From Paulownia fortunei (lineage: Eukaryota > Streptophyta > Magnoliopsida > Lamiales > Paulowniaceae), in assembly GCA_019321725.1 (NCBI GenBank), contig CM033115.1:16378673-16442672 (forward strand): DNA of 64,000 nucleotides, read 5' to 3'. The notes below the pieces were generated by a model. That model was not told where the DNA came from. It worked only from the letters and a program-made list of their open reading frames with translations, and ran no database searches. The translations under genes were made by a program, and so were the position numbers. Below are positions 50,701-62,893 of the stretch, piece by piece (within the stretch, counting starts at the first letter, position 1; each line of letters opens with the position of its first letter).

Positions 50701-53700
50701 TGCTGATAATTCGCTCGTTATTTCATCATAGACATTAACACTTCTTATTGGAAATAACTTTGTATGTAATCACTTTTTCTTTCGTTAGTAGACAACCCAT
50801 CTAATTGGCTTTTAAAGATTTGTAGTGACTCAACTATTTAGAAATTTAAAAAAAAAAATACTAGTTTCTGAATGATAAACAGTTTTAAAATTGTGGATTG
50901 TTATATCTAATTACTAGAGTTCATAAAAGAGAAACCAGGGTGGTAACTGGTAAGGTTTCATTTAAAAAGAAGATGAAAATGGTATTTACTTTGTTACTAA
51001 TTCTTACAAGTATGCATGGTTGGGGAAGCTGAGATGGGTTAGTTTCCCTTTCATGCTATATGATAATTATCCCCATGATTTTGAGATTGTAGCGATTCTT
51101 GTTCTTCTATTTTTTTCCATTTCGCAATTTCTTTCTTTAGTTCTTTGCAATGCATATCTAAGATTTTCGAAAATCTGAGAGAAAATTTCTTTCAGCCTCC
51201 TTGTTGTTCGACAAATGATGGTTCTTGTGGCCTAAGCTCAGTGTGCAAAGATTGTACTACGGTAATTTAACTCTTTCAATCCTTCGGGGTTTATTTTTGT
51301 GTACACACTGCACTTCTTCTATGATCACCAACCCTAGAAGTTTTACCCAAATTTGCATGATATTCTGGGTTTGGAACAAAGCAGTAACTTTGGTTTGATC
51401 TATTTTTGCTGGCCCCTCCAATTTTTTCCATTTTTTATTTTTTACTTCGGGGTGGGTGGGATGAGGGTGGAGGGGTAAAATCATTGACCAACAGCTATGA
51501 TTTAGATATGGAGGAATTAGTGACTAATATTGGAATTCTTCAGTGTTTCCGCCACTCTGATTTACAAAACGATCGTCCATCCACGGCACAATTCAGGGAC
51601 AAACTTCCATGGTTCCTCAGTGCTTTACCTTCTGCTGATTGTGCGAAAGGTGGAAATGGAGCTTATACAAGCAGTGTTGAGCTCAAAGGTGAAAGTTACA
51701 CATAATGGTGTACTGAACTTCAGAAAATCATCTTTAATTGACCAGTCCAGTTAAACCATAGTTATTTTGCATTTTGTTTGAGCTCGGTCAAACTGTTTTT
51801 CGTGTGTTATCAGGCTATGAGGATGGAATCATTCAAGCATCAGCATTTCGTACGTATCACACGCCCCTTAATAAACAGGTAAGGTTTTGCTGCAAAATTA
51901 TTGTATATTAATAATCTATTCATTCTGTTTTATTGTTCAAATATGTTTGAGTAGTTGAATTACGATAACCTTGATATTGCTTTCAGGTTGATTATGTCAA
52001 CTCAATGAGGGCTGCACGAGATTTTAGTTCAAGGATGTCTGATTCTCTGAAGGTAATTGTTAGAGAGATTTGGACTTCTGGCATATATAGAGTTTTAGAA
52101 GTAATTTTCAAGCTGATTTGATATAAAATGCAACTGTTTCATCGGTATCTGGTCCTTTCTTCCCTTTATGGTTACCCTTCTTTTTCTGATTTAAATAGTC
52201 CATATTCATTCTTATCTTCTTCGTTAAACCTTAAACCATATTCTGATGGTTTAGTTCTACAATTTACTCTTCTTAATTTGATATTTTAATTCTGCTGTAA
52301 TTTAGTCAAGTTGTTTTTCAACTATATTTTTGCTATACCATGATTTTTTGTTGCAATCTTATCAATTTCCTGTTTTATGTAACACTGCAATCTCCCTCTC
52401 TCTCCCTCTGTGTGTGTGTGTGTGTGTGGCCCACATACACATTCACTCAGATGAACATACCCATGCAATCAACTAAGTGCACAGGTGTTGTAGAAGAGTC
52501 CACGAGATGCTATTTCCACTCTGTTGACACTTAATTTCTCTATTGCAGATTGATATCTTCCCCTATGCTGTATTTTACATGTTCTTTGAGCAATACCTTA
52601 ATATATGGAAGACAGCACTGATCAACATTGCTATAGCTGCCGGTTAGTATTTTATCCATTGTCACTTAATATGGCTTGTTCACTGAATATGATAGCATAC
52701 ATTATTGGCTATGACCAATTTTCTTAAATGCTTATGTCTCTCTAGTTTTCATTACATCCATGTTTTATTCTCTATGCTTGTAGTGTAGAGGCCACAGGTT
52801 AGTGAGTGCTATGCTGCTTATTTAGTGGAGGGCAATGGAAACACAACAAATAACCACTTCAGTTTTAACATTATCTTTTCCTTCTTATGTGAAATTGATA
52901 TGAGAATAGCGGTGCAGGAGGATACTCCACTAAGTAGGGAAAATGCTATCTAACTCGTCTTTACAGAAATCAGCACTACCCACTTCAAAGATTTTATGCT
53001 GACTCAAAATTATTATGTTGAGTTCCCAATCCTTATACACAGTTTCCCAGTTTTCTGCTGTCAATTGGAATCTTCCTCCATGATGCAGCAGTTTTTCGAA
53101 CTGTTTATTCTGTTGCTCCTCAACATGGGATATAATCTATGTATTATCTTGAAAAATTCATTGATCCTCTCCTGCCAAACAAAATCTATCACAAGTTTAG
53201 AAGTATAGCTGACATTCATGCAGTCAGATTTTCACCTTGGCTGTGTTTGGCATAGCCACCGTAAATCAGAAGGCAAGCTCCATGAGCTTTCTAAGTTACT
53301 CTCTTGATGAGGATATCAAACCCTAGGGAAATGGTAGGGCGATCAAGATTTCTAGATTCAGCTGCTCTACTGGCACTGCACCAGTTGCATCACCAATCAT
53401 CTGTGATTTGCATATTCCATGTTTAGACACCAACTAATTACGGCAGGATAGCCACTATTTTTTTTATTCTTTGCTTGTACGGTACCCATATATGCAGATA
53501 AATTGAAAATTTTGTTAATTCTCTTCCTAAAAGCCTCCAATGCACTACTAACTGGGTGAGGGGATCCCTTTTAAGTAACCAAGGATAGTATCCACCCTTT
53601 CATAGTCTTTCCTGTAGTTTATTGCCATCATTTCTTAATTGTGGTTTCATTGGAAGATGAATAAGGGAACCCAAAATGCGATCTCACAGTATTAGAAGTG

Positions 53701-56480
53701 TTCACAAAGGGGGTCCAAAAACTAAACCAGTATATCCGCTGCACCTTGATCAGTTGCCACATGTTACATATCAATCAAGAACTTTCTTTCAATCATTATG
53801 AGTAACTAATTATTGTTCCTTTAATCAGGCACTTTCATTTTCTACCATGGACATTCACTACATGTCCATTTTTTCTGGTGTCATCTCCAAGATACTAAGT
53901 GAGTTTCTATAATTTGACAGGTGCAGTTTTCATTGTTTGCTTGGTTATCACATGCAGGTCAGTATTTTGCTCTTGCTTGTATCTTGTCCTTTGCTTAAAA
54001 CTATTGCATGTAGTTCTGTTTATATCTTCACTTCTTTCCATGTCTAGTTGGTGGACATCAGCTATCATTCTACTTGTTTTGGCAATGATCATCGTGGATC
54101 TTATGGTACTTTTCTCGTCTGTTGATTGGGATTATCATGTACCCTTTACTATAAGGATTTGATGTTCTAACTCTTTTTCATCTATGAAATGGCACTTTCC
54201 AGGGTGTAATGGCAATCCTGAATATACAACTGAATGCTGTATCAGTTGTGAACCTTGTAATGGCTGTGGGTATTGCCGTTGAATTCTGTGTGCATATAAC
54301 ACATGCTTTCATGGTCTGATTCTACTCTTATTTCCATCAACATAGTCTTTTGTAGCTTAATGCACAATGCACTATAACTTTTTTTCGTTGTGGAGAGAGT
54401 TCATGCACATGGTCGTAAAATGTGTATTGGCACATAATAGGATAGAAATTGGAAACAAAAGAGATTCAATAGAGCTTTTTATTTACGATGTAATTCTAAA
54501 CCTGAGCTGTTGTTTCATTTTTTATTTTTTTTACTTGACTTATACTGACGACAAAGCTTGTCTAAAAAAAGAGGGAGAAAAATTGATTGGTGAACATACT
54601 TTTTTGATTACTTCATACAGTATGTTTCTGTCTTTTGTGCCCACATGTACTGTTTATTGAGGGGGTTAGAGCAGCTGATTTGGAATATTTTTCATGAAAT
54701 TACTGAACTGGCCTCATGCTTCTCTCACTTTTCTCCCCTCTACTCTCAAACATTTTCTCCACTTTGGATTGGATAAAAGAAGAAACACTAACACTATATA
54801 TGTGGCATCATGTTAATGTTTCTTTTTCATCCTATCAAAAATCACTGACACCATAAATTTTCCAAATTATTCATATCAAAGTATTGTTGGCTTAATCTAC
54901 TATTGTGAATCTGACAAATCTACAAATTTTACATCCGCATCCAGGTGACTAGTGGAGATCGGAATCAACGCATGCAGGAGGCTCTGACAACAATGGGGGC
55001 TTCTATATTCAGGTTTGAGTCTCGTCTTTTTAATTGAAGAAGCTTTTGCATATTTGAATGCTTTCTCCCCCTTGTAAGTTCTCCATCCATACATGGAAAC
55101 CATCTGGGATGAAGTTGGATAGGATAGATCAAGAAACACTAGCATAATGCCATCTTGCTTGGATTAGCATCTTCTCCCAAAAGTATTCTCCGGTTTTTAT
55201 TAAAATGAAGAGAGAATGCTTAGTGGAGCAGTTGTAGGTGCATTTGGAGCCAGCACTAATCCTCAGGGCATACAGAGACTTGAAAACTGTCTTTTTAACC
55301 TCGGGACAGGTATTTTAGGACCTAAGTGTTCTCTGAGGGTAGCCACCCCCCGGGAGGGGACACTTAAACACAATACTCTTTTACGAGACATGATGGACTG
55401 AATTACAAATGCATTAGAGATGATACATGAATTAATCAATATGGAATTGTATGTGCTATGGAATCCTAATAAAGACACCACTGCGAGGAAATGAAATTGA
55501 AGCCTGAAGTTGAACATTGAAGACAAACATTTGAAATTGATTTTATATATGTTGAGGGTTTAAATGAGGTCATAACAAAATGACATAGAAGCCTGGCTGA
55601 AAGTGTTGCTTTTTGAGTCTGTTGTCACAGTGTCTTACATTAAAACAAGTGCAACCACTTGGCCTATTATTCACGAAAAATTCCTCCATGTTGGTATCAT
55701 GTTGCGGATAGATAGTTCCTAGGGCATGGTTCAAAATGGATTTTTCATATTCTCCCCTCTAATACCAATGTGGCAAATTCCAAATACTAGATATAACATT
55801 CATCCATTACATATAGATACACCTCATCATTTCCAGACTTTAAATCTAAAAATCTCTCTCAAATATTTTGTTCGTGTAGCCACTTTCTTGCCCATATTTC
55901 TAGTCTGTCAAGAAGACTTGAGGTCCCATGCAGGTTAAACAGTTCGACTGATAAAATCTCTCTACTTTTTCATTGCAGTGGAATCACACTTACAAAGCTT
56001 GTTGGAGTGCTTGTTCTTTGCTTTTCGAGGACTGAAATCTTTGTGGTCTCCGTCTCTGATCTTGCTTACTAAGATTCGTGCCTTAGAATAAAACATCATC
56101 TTGTTCTCGTTCTAACTCTACTCTATGTTTTGCAGGTTTACTACTTCAAAATGTACCTTGCTTTGGTGCTCCTTGGTTTCTTGCATGGGCTAGTCTTTTT
56201 ACCTGTAAGACCTTTGTATCTGTATGTCTCTTTTCTTTTGTCTATTAACTTTTGAAAAATACCAGGCTGACACTGAATATAATGCCTGTACGGAATTTCT
56301 GAACAGCGCAGACAAGTAACTTGTGTCAATCCAGTCATGTTATCGCGATAGAATTTGGACTATGTCAGTCTAACTTATGGCTCGGTTTTGCAGGTATTGT
56401 TAAGCATGTTTGGGCCGCCATCAAGGTGCGTGCTTATAGAGAAGCAAGAGGATCGGCCATCGACATCTTCACAATTTTAA
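35775..56480 (+). CDS. NPC1: Niemann-Pick C1 (NPC1) homologue, 39 exons
   Basis: A multi-pass membrane protein of the patched/RND superfamily, predicted to move sterols or sphingolipids through endomembranes. Exons: 35775-35828, 35968-36050, 36593-36692, 36868-36975, 38698-38814, 39278-39428, 39596-39843, 40051-40239, 40631-40707, 40811-40928, 41356-41439, 41512-41607, 41733-41834, 42850-42918, 43039-43134, 43211-43318, 44382-44495, 44728-44811, 45482-45610, 46831-47029, 47297-47440, 47550-47593, 48211-48294, 48405-48473, 48572-48648, 49100-49169, 50516-50665, 51196-51261, 51544-51688, 51814-51878, 51987-52052, 52549-52642, 53921-53957, 54048-54105, 54203-54313, 54945-55012, 55979-56045, 56136-56204, 56394-56480. 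All are GT-AG and all phases close (1298 residues). Signal peptide at 1-28. The Cys-rich NPC1 N-domain (about 45-280) has [14 protein letters not shown] and [21 protein letters not shown]. Membrane spans lie near 290-312 and 384-408. The sterol-sensing domain is at about 632-810 ([11 protein letters not shown]). The second Cys-rich lumenal domain has [11 protein letters not shown]. The C-terminal patched block is at about 1105-1275. The tail [16 protein letters not shown] lacks the animal LLNF-type signal. It appears intact. Confidence 0.95.
37682..37967. repeat. 143-bp tandem duplication in NPC1 intron 4
   Basis: Two adjacent near-identical copies, 37682-37824 and 37825-37967, starting CATCTTTTTCCTCATTACTC. 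They differ at only a handful of positions (for example CTGACTACAG against CTCACTACAG), so the event is fairly recent. The copies lie fully inside intron 4, between the exons ending at 36975 and beginning at 38698. Confidence 0.88.
46109..46175. repeat. G-run/C-run inverted patch in NPC1 intron 19
   Basis: GGGGGTGGGGGTGGG at about 46112 is followed some 40 bases later by CCCCCCACCCCCCAA. The two could pair as a GC hairpin in the transcript, and the G side could form a quadruplex. Function is not implied. Confidence 0.6.
47051..47329 (+). repeat. tandem duplication of NPC1 intron 20 end plus start of exon 21
   Basis: Two copies of about 139 bp (about 47051-47190 and 47191-47329). Each contains the branch/pyrimidine region, the acceptor TTTGCAG and the first 33 or so bases of exon 21. 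The upstream copy has its acceptor at 47156-47157 and reads CACTGACTGTTCTCGTGGAT, then ends in CTGCAATAG, an in-frame TAG at the junction. The downstream copy (acceptor 47295-47296) continues into the real exon 21. The upstream copy is therefore a decoy exon start. Confidence 0.9.
50155..50173 (+). repeat. poly-G run (19 G) in NPC1 intron 26
   Basis: An uninterrupted run of about 19 G residues on the sense strand inside intron 26. Such runs form quadruplexes readily and are often miscounted in assemblies. Confidence 0.85.
52409..52428. repeat. (TG)n microsatellite in NPC1 intron 31
   Basis: About ten TG units following a CT-rich run, about 120 bases upstream of exon 32. Confidence 0.85.
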
Positions 56481-57835
56481 CCTGTCGGAGCATTCAAATA
56501 GCTGCTTTTCATTTCCTCTTCAGCTTCCAAAGATGGCGAAATTGCATGTACAAATAGCTAGAGAGCCAACTGTGATAGTATACAAATGTAAACTAGATTT
56601 ACACTGTCCCTTTGAGAATGCAATAGAAAAAAAGCACAGTTCCTTTCCAATTTCAGTTTTCAATGCATTTTCATTGCATGGGGTTGCCTAGGGGTGTTCC
56701 ACCAAATCACTGCAAACCGATCTGTCCAACCCAAACTATACTACAATTAGTGTGAGCTAAAGGTGGAATGGATTGATCTTGGAACTCTTACCTTGTCGGA
56801 TTTCCAAAAAATTTCTTGGATTTCTTTCTAGAGCAAATAATTAATCATCTACTCCTCACGTTCCATGAATAGGCGGGACATTGGGGAATGCCCGGAAAGG
56901 TTTTGCGGGAATCGGTTTGATTCTATCTTTGTTTGACTCTATCTTTGTTCCTTCCATCTGAAGAAATGAAGGATCCCTAAAAATCGATATTTCTTTTTAG
57001 TGATTGAATTGATTGAACAAAATGGCATATATTCAGATAATGCACACCCATACACACACAATACATATTTATATATTGTGTGATTATAATGTATAATCCC
57101 TCTTAAATTATGTTAAAACTGTTTTGGAGATGTTTAGAAATTTAAACCACATGGATGTCTGCAAATTCTGCAAGAAAAGCAATTTTGAGCTTATCAGTGG
57201 AAAAGAACGAAGAAAAGAAAAGGAGGGAGGAGAAGAAAACGAAATAAAGAAAGAGCAGGTGAGAGTGTTTAAGATGACTGCTTCAGCTTGTCCTTGGCTT
57301 CAAAAAAGTCAAAATAGCACCATTATAATTTATCATTTCAACACTTTATCCTTTTAAAATAATTAAAAACAATTTAGCTCCTCAACTTATATTATTTATA
57401 GTATCCCCTTCCCCAGGCATTTTCACCAAAAACCTCAGTCAACTGCTGTCATGTATCTTTTCCCATGTTTCACTCTCAAAAGCTAAATATAAAGTTCGGT
57501 AATATTTTTGTTATACACACTAAATGGATTATTTTTACTTCATGTCAGTGGTAGCAGTGCTAGAAAAAGAATAAGTGTAGTAAACAACAATGACGAAAAA
57601 TACAATATTTATATAGTGTTCGAAATATAGTGTTTTAGCATGTGGTTCACACTATTTTTAACAATTATTTGCAACCACTTAGGCTACTAATATTATTTGT
57701 AAGAAAAATATCCGTGTTTGTTGTGCATTTACAATTAACACTAATAAAAAAATATTATAAATTTTTTTACTTGATTTTAACTTTAAAAAAAGAATAAAAT
57801 ATGTACGAATGCCGAACTTTCCAGTAAAAATTTAA
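56481..57835. other. NPC1 3' untranslated region and spacer
   Basis: The first 150-200 bases after the TAA are the likely 3' untranslated region (AATGCAATAGAAAAAAAGC at about 56617 could serve polyadenylation). The rest has no gene. At about 57298-57470 a block containing ACCATTATAATTTATCATTT resembles, in reverse complement, the block at about 58850-58970 on the far side of the foldback element. Confidence 0.45.
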
Positions 57836-58830
57836 GAGTTAATCTCATTTTACCCTCCTCTGATGAGTATCACTTTATCTCCCATATACTCTCAATTATT
57901 TCACTTTACCCCTTTTTACTTTCTTTGTCTCAACTTTGCCCCCCTATATTTTTAAAAAAAATAACCAAACTACCATTACCTATTATTTTTAGTAAAATTA
58001 CTTTAAAATATGTTGATATTAATATATTTATATTTATTTTTAAATAATTTTTCAACTTAATTAATTAATATTTAATATTAAATTTATTTAAAATTTTATT
58101 ATACTTAAATTTTAATAGATATTTTATAATATAACATAGTTCCTATTAAATTAGTATATAATATAATAGTTTTTATTATCTAATATGGTTTTACTTATGA
58201 AGTTCCTAGTAACTATAAATCTTAAAAAAATATTTTATTAAATACATAAAATATTAGTAATATTTTTTATTATTAATAGAGTTATCATAAGTTCATAAAA
58301 ATTATATTAAATTCAAACATAGCCATTATAATTAAGTAATAGTAATAAAATTAATTTCTAAAATGACTATATTTTTAAATTTAGAAAAGTATTCATTAAG
58401 TTATCTTAAATTTAACATACTATTCATCAAAATTTAATAGGAACTATGTTAATAAAAGAATAACCATTAAAATAAGCATAATAAAATATAAAATAAATTT
58501 AATATTAAGTATTAATAAATTTAGAATATTTTAAAATAATCTTACTTAAGTAATATTAAGTATTAATTAATCAAGTTGAAAAATTATTTGAAAATAAAGA
58601 TAAATATATTAATATCAACCTATTTTAAAGTAATTTCACTAAAAATAATAGGTAAAGGTAGTTTAGTTGTTTGTTTTAAGAGTATAGGGGGGTAAAGTGA
58701 GACAAAAAGAGTATAAGGGGGTAAAGTGAGATATAATGAGAGTATAATAGAGTAAAGTGAGACAATTGAGAGTATAGAGGGTAAAGTGATACTTATCATG
58801 AATAGAAGGGGGTAAAGTGAAATTAACCCT
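57836..58830. mobile_element. 995-bp foldback element (MITE-like, Mutator-type size of duplication)
   Basis: The two halves are inverted repeats. The left end is GAGTTAATCTCATTTTACCC and the right end, read on the minus strand, is AGGGTTAATTTCACTTTACC. The arms extend over 300 bases inward, with matching landmarks such as ACATAGTTCCTATTAAATT on the left at about 58133 and its complement at about 58432-58450. The ends carry repeated 'GGGTAAAGTGA' blocks. AAATTTAA flanks both sides (57828-57835 and 58831-58838), an 8-bp duplication that becomes 9 bp with one mismatch. That size suggests hAT or Mutator-like mobilisation. No coding capacity is visible, so it is non-autonomous. Confidence 0.8.
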
Positions 58831-58838
58831 AAATTTAA

Positions 58839-59196
58839 TCTAGAAATCTCAACTGGGTGAAATGCAACAATAACTATAAATTAAGGGGTTAAAGTGCTTT
58901 TAAGTAGGGGTAAAGGGCTATAATGGTAGAATTTGAGGGTAAAGTGCGAATTATATCCCTTGATAACTATGTTGAAGTTTATTTTGACATTTTCACCCTT
59001 CTTAATTTTTAAAAACCCATTTCACCCCTCATGTATACATTATCAGATTTGCCCAGCCCAAATCTCCTTCACCTTGCCGAAGAAACAGGCGGCAAACAAA
59101 AGAAATTTTAAAAAAAAAATGAAAAAGAAAAGGATAGGAAACATTAGGAAAATAGGAAAAAGCAATGTGTAAAAGAAAGAAAAGTAAGGGGATTTG

Positions 59197-59228
<32 letters not shown>

Positions 59229-59799
59229 TTCAACGTTTGGAGAATTGGAAAAAAAAAAAAGGAACTTGGTTAATTATGGATTATTTACTAATTTGATAGT
59301 TAATCACCAATTAATTACTTATTAATTATTTAATTATTGATAATTAGTATTTAATTAGTATCTTACTAGTTAAATAGTTATTTCATTGTTTAATTTGATG
59401 ATAACATTTATTTGTTATAAATCTACCAAACTCATATTTTTCATATAGTAGTGGTATTTTGGTCTTTTAACCCACAAATTTTAGCATAAGTTATTTCGGG
59501 CTAAATGCAAATTTAGTCGCCCAGACACACAACACTCACTTAAGTTTCAGAAAAAGCAAATATAATCACTTAATATAGGATAATAATTTAAATAGATTAC
59601 CCAAATTGCATTAAAAATTATATAATCACTCAATTATCTTAAAAATTACAGGTCCCTCCAAATTTGATTACTATTTGGAGAGTAAAGTTGGTTAATATAG
59701 ATTGAAGGAATTTTAAATTTGTCGATCTCATTACTCGTTATTTGCACAAAGCTTTTGAAATATTATTATAGCATTTAATTTGAAAATTTATTTAGACCT
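58839..59799. other. AT-rich spacer between foldback element and satellite array
   Basis: No gene is seen. It includes GGGTAAAG-type blocks (58890-58950), similar in style to the foldback element's termini, and a (TA)n run at 59198-59224. Confidence 0.45.
59198..59224. repeat. (TA)n microsatellite
   Basis: About 13 TA units in AT-rich spacer. Confidence 0.9.
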
Positions 59800-62700
59800 T
59801 TGTTATTAGAAAAAATAGATGTCCACCCGACTATCCCTTATATATGGAGAAGGGAATCAAATTACAAATTGGATGACTAACCATGCTTATCACACTCAAA
59901 ATTTCGAACTTCGTATTCATCAAAATTTCAACTTGCTATTAAAAGCCTTTTTAAAATTTATGAATTTTGACTTCCAACTTTTAGATTTTAACATTTGAGA
60001 ATAGTATTGTTTATTAAGATTTCAATTACTATGGAGAGAAGAATATTATATGCATTGAGTTGGATGTAGTTGTGCTTAGATTGGAAATATTTTTTTAATG
60101 TGGCTGCAGTAGATTGTGGATTGAAGTTATGTTATGGATTTTGTGGCACAACGATTATAGTCATTGGAGATTTCAACAATTTATTTTCAAATTTTATTAT
60201 TTGAAAAAATAGATGTCCACTCAAATTTTAGATTCGATGACTATCAATGCTTGTTACACACAACATTCAAGATTTTGGCTACTATCAAAATTTCCTCGGA
60301 CTATTAAAAGCCTTCTTAGAATTGATAAATTTTGACTTTCAAATTTTAGATTTTAAGAGTTACTTGGGAGAGGAGAATAATGTATACATTGACTTGGTTG
60401 GGGTTGTGCTTGGAATGGATTTTTTTTTTTAATGTGGCTGCCGTGTATTATGGATTGAAGATGATGATAAATTTAGTTTATAGATTTTGTTGCACAACAG
60501 TTATGGTCGTTGGAGGATTCAACGATTTATTTCTAAACTTTATTATTTGAAAAAATAGATGTCCACCCGACAATCTCTTATATAAAGAAGGGAATCAACT
60601 TTCAGATTGGACGACTATCAATTCTTGTTACACACAACATTCATTATTTTGGCTGCTGTCAAAATTTTCTCGAACTATTAAAGGCCTTCTCAGAATTGAT
60701 ATATTTTGACTTCTAAATTTTAGATTTTAATAGTTAGGAATAATAGCTTATTTAGATTTCAATCACCTGGGTGAAGAGAACAATGTATACATTGAGTAGG
60801 TTGTGATTGTGCTTGGAATGAAAAGATTTTTTTAATGTGGTTGTTGTGTATTGTGGATTAAAGATGGTGATAAAATTATTTTATAGATTTTGTGGCATAC
60901 AACAATTATGGTCATTAGAGGATTCAACGATTTATTTCTAAATTTTGTTATTAGAAAAAATAGATGTCCACTCGACTATCCCACATATACAGACAAGGGA
61001 ATCAAATTACAGATTAGATGACTAACCATGCTTGCGCCACTCAAAATTTAGAACTTTGGTTGAATCAAAATTTAAACGGACTATTAAAGGGCCTCTTAGA
61101 ATTTATAAATTTTGACTTCCAAATTTTAAATTTTGACATTGGAGAATAGTATTGCTCGTTTAAATTTCAATCACTTGAAATAGAATAATGTTGTATGCGT
61201 TGAGTTGGATGCGGTTGTGCTTGGATTGTAAAGATTTTTTTAATGTGGCTGTCGTAGATTGTGGATTGAAGTTGTGTTATAGATTTTGCAGCACAACGAT
61301 TATGGTCATTGGAGGGTTCAACAATTTATTTTCAAATTTTATTATTTGAAAAAATAGATGTCCACTCGATAATCCTTTATATAGAGAAGGGAATCAAATT
61401 TTAGATTCGATGACTATCAATGCTTGTTGCACACAACATTCAAGATTTTAGCTGCTATCAAAATTTCCTCGGACTATTAAATGCCTTCTTAAAATTGATA
61501 AATTTTGACTTTCAAATTTTAGATGTTAATAGTTATTTGGGAGAGGAGAATAATGTATACATTGAGTTGGTTGGGGTTGTGCTTGGAATGGAAAGATTTT
61601 TTAAATGTGGTTGCCGTGTATTATAAATTGAAGATGATGATAAAATTATTTTATAGATTTTGCTGCACAACAGTTATGGTTGTTGGAGGATTCAATAATT
61701 TATTTCTAAACTTTGTTATTAGAAAAAATAGATGTCCACCCAACTATCCCTCATATATGGAGAAGGGAATCAAATTACAGATTGAATGACTAACCATGCT
61801 TATCACACTCAAAATTTGGAACTTTGGTTTCATCAAAATTTCAACGTGCTATTAAAGGCCTTCTTAAAATTCATGAATTTTGATTTCCAACTTTTAGATT
61901 TTAACATTTGAGAATAGTATTGCTTATTTAGATTTTAATCACTTTGGAGAGCAGAATATTATATGCGTTAAGTTGGATGTGGTTGTGGTTGGATTGAAAA
62001 GATTTTTTTAAAGTGGCTGCCATAGATTGTGGATTGAAATTATTTTATTGATTTTGTGACACAACGATTATGGTCATTGTAGGGTTTAATAATTTATTTC
62101 CAAATTTTCTTATTTCAAAAAAAAGATGTCCACCTGACAATCCCTCATATATGGAGAACGGAATCAAATTTCAGATTAGATGACTATCAATGCTTGTGAC
62201 ACGCAACATATGAGATTTTGGCTGCCATCAAAATTTCCACGGACTATTAAAGGCCTTCTTAGAATTGATAAATTTTGAATTCCAAATTTTATATTTTAAC
62301 CTTTGAGAATAGTATTGCTTATTTAGATTTTAATCACTTTGGAGATGAGAATATTGTATACGTTGAGATGGATGTGGTTTTGCTTCGATTGAAAAGATTT
62401 TTTTAATGTGGCTAGCGTAGATTGTCCAATATGGCTGGCATAGATTGTGGATTGAAGATGATGATAAAATTATTTCATAAATTTTATGCCACAACGATTA
62501 TATATGGACAAGGAATCAAATTTTTAGATTTGATGACTATCCATGGTTGTGACACTCAACATTCGGGATTTTGTCTGCCATCCAAATTTCCACAGACTAT
62601 TAAAGGCCTTCTTAGAATTGATAAATTTTCACTTCCAAATTTTAGATATTAACATTTTAGAATAGTATTGCTTATTTATATTTTAATCACTCGGAAGAGT

Positions 62701-62893
62701 AGAATAATGTATACGTTGAGTTGGATGTGATTGTGCTTGGAATGGAAAGATTTTTTTAATGTAGTTATCATGTATTGTGGATTGAAGATGATGATAAAAT
62801 TATTTTATAAATTTTGCAACACAACAATTATGGTCATTAGAGGATTCAACGATTTATTTCTAAATTTTGTTATTAGAAAAAATAAATGTCCAC
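59800..62893. repeat. satellite-like tandem array, about eight units of 350-405 bp
   Basis: The landmark GAAAAAATAGATGTCCAC (or a close variant) begins at 59809, 60203, 60549, 60954, 61348, 61722, 62116 and 62876, giving spacings of 394, 346, 405, 394, 374, 394 and 760 (two units with one landmark lost). Each unit also has a TATCAATGCTTGT or TAACCATGCTTAT block, a GGACTATTAAAGGCCTTCTT block, a TTTTTTTAATGTGGCTG block and a CACAACGATTATGGTCATTGG block. Units fall into two types by the block after the landmark (CACTCAAAATTTNGAACTT against CACACAACATTCAAGATTTT), which alternate loosely. It is an AT-rich satellite or a local multi-copy amplification. Short open frames repeated in it are by-products. 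Confidence 0.9.

Noticed and set aside
57124..57357. Lys/Glu-rich frame of 77 codons after NPC1
   Set aside because: Low-complexity purine-run translation with no splice or family support.
60247..62652. Similar short proteins encoded at several places in the satellite array
   Set aside because: They resemble each other only because the DNA units repeat. Other units have stops in the same frame, so selection for protein is not indicated.
59800..62893. The tandem array considered as a CRISPR-like array
   Set aside because: Units are about 350-405 bp with no short conserved repeat separated by unique spacers, and the genome is a plant nuclear one.
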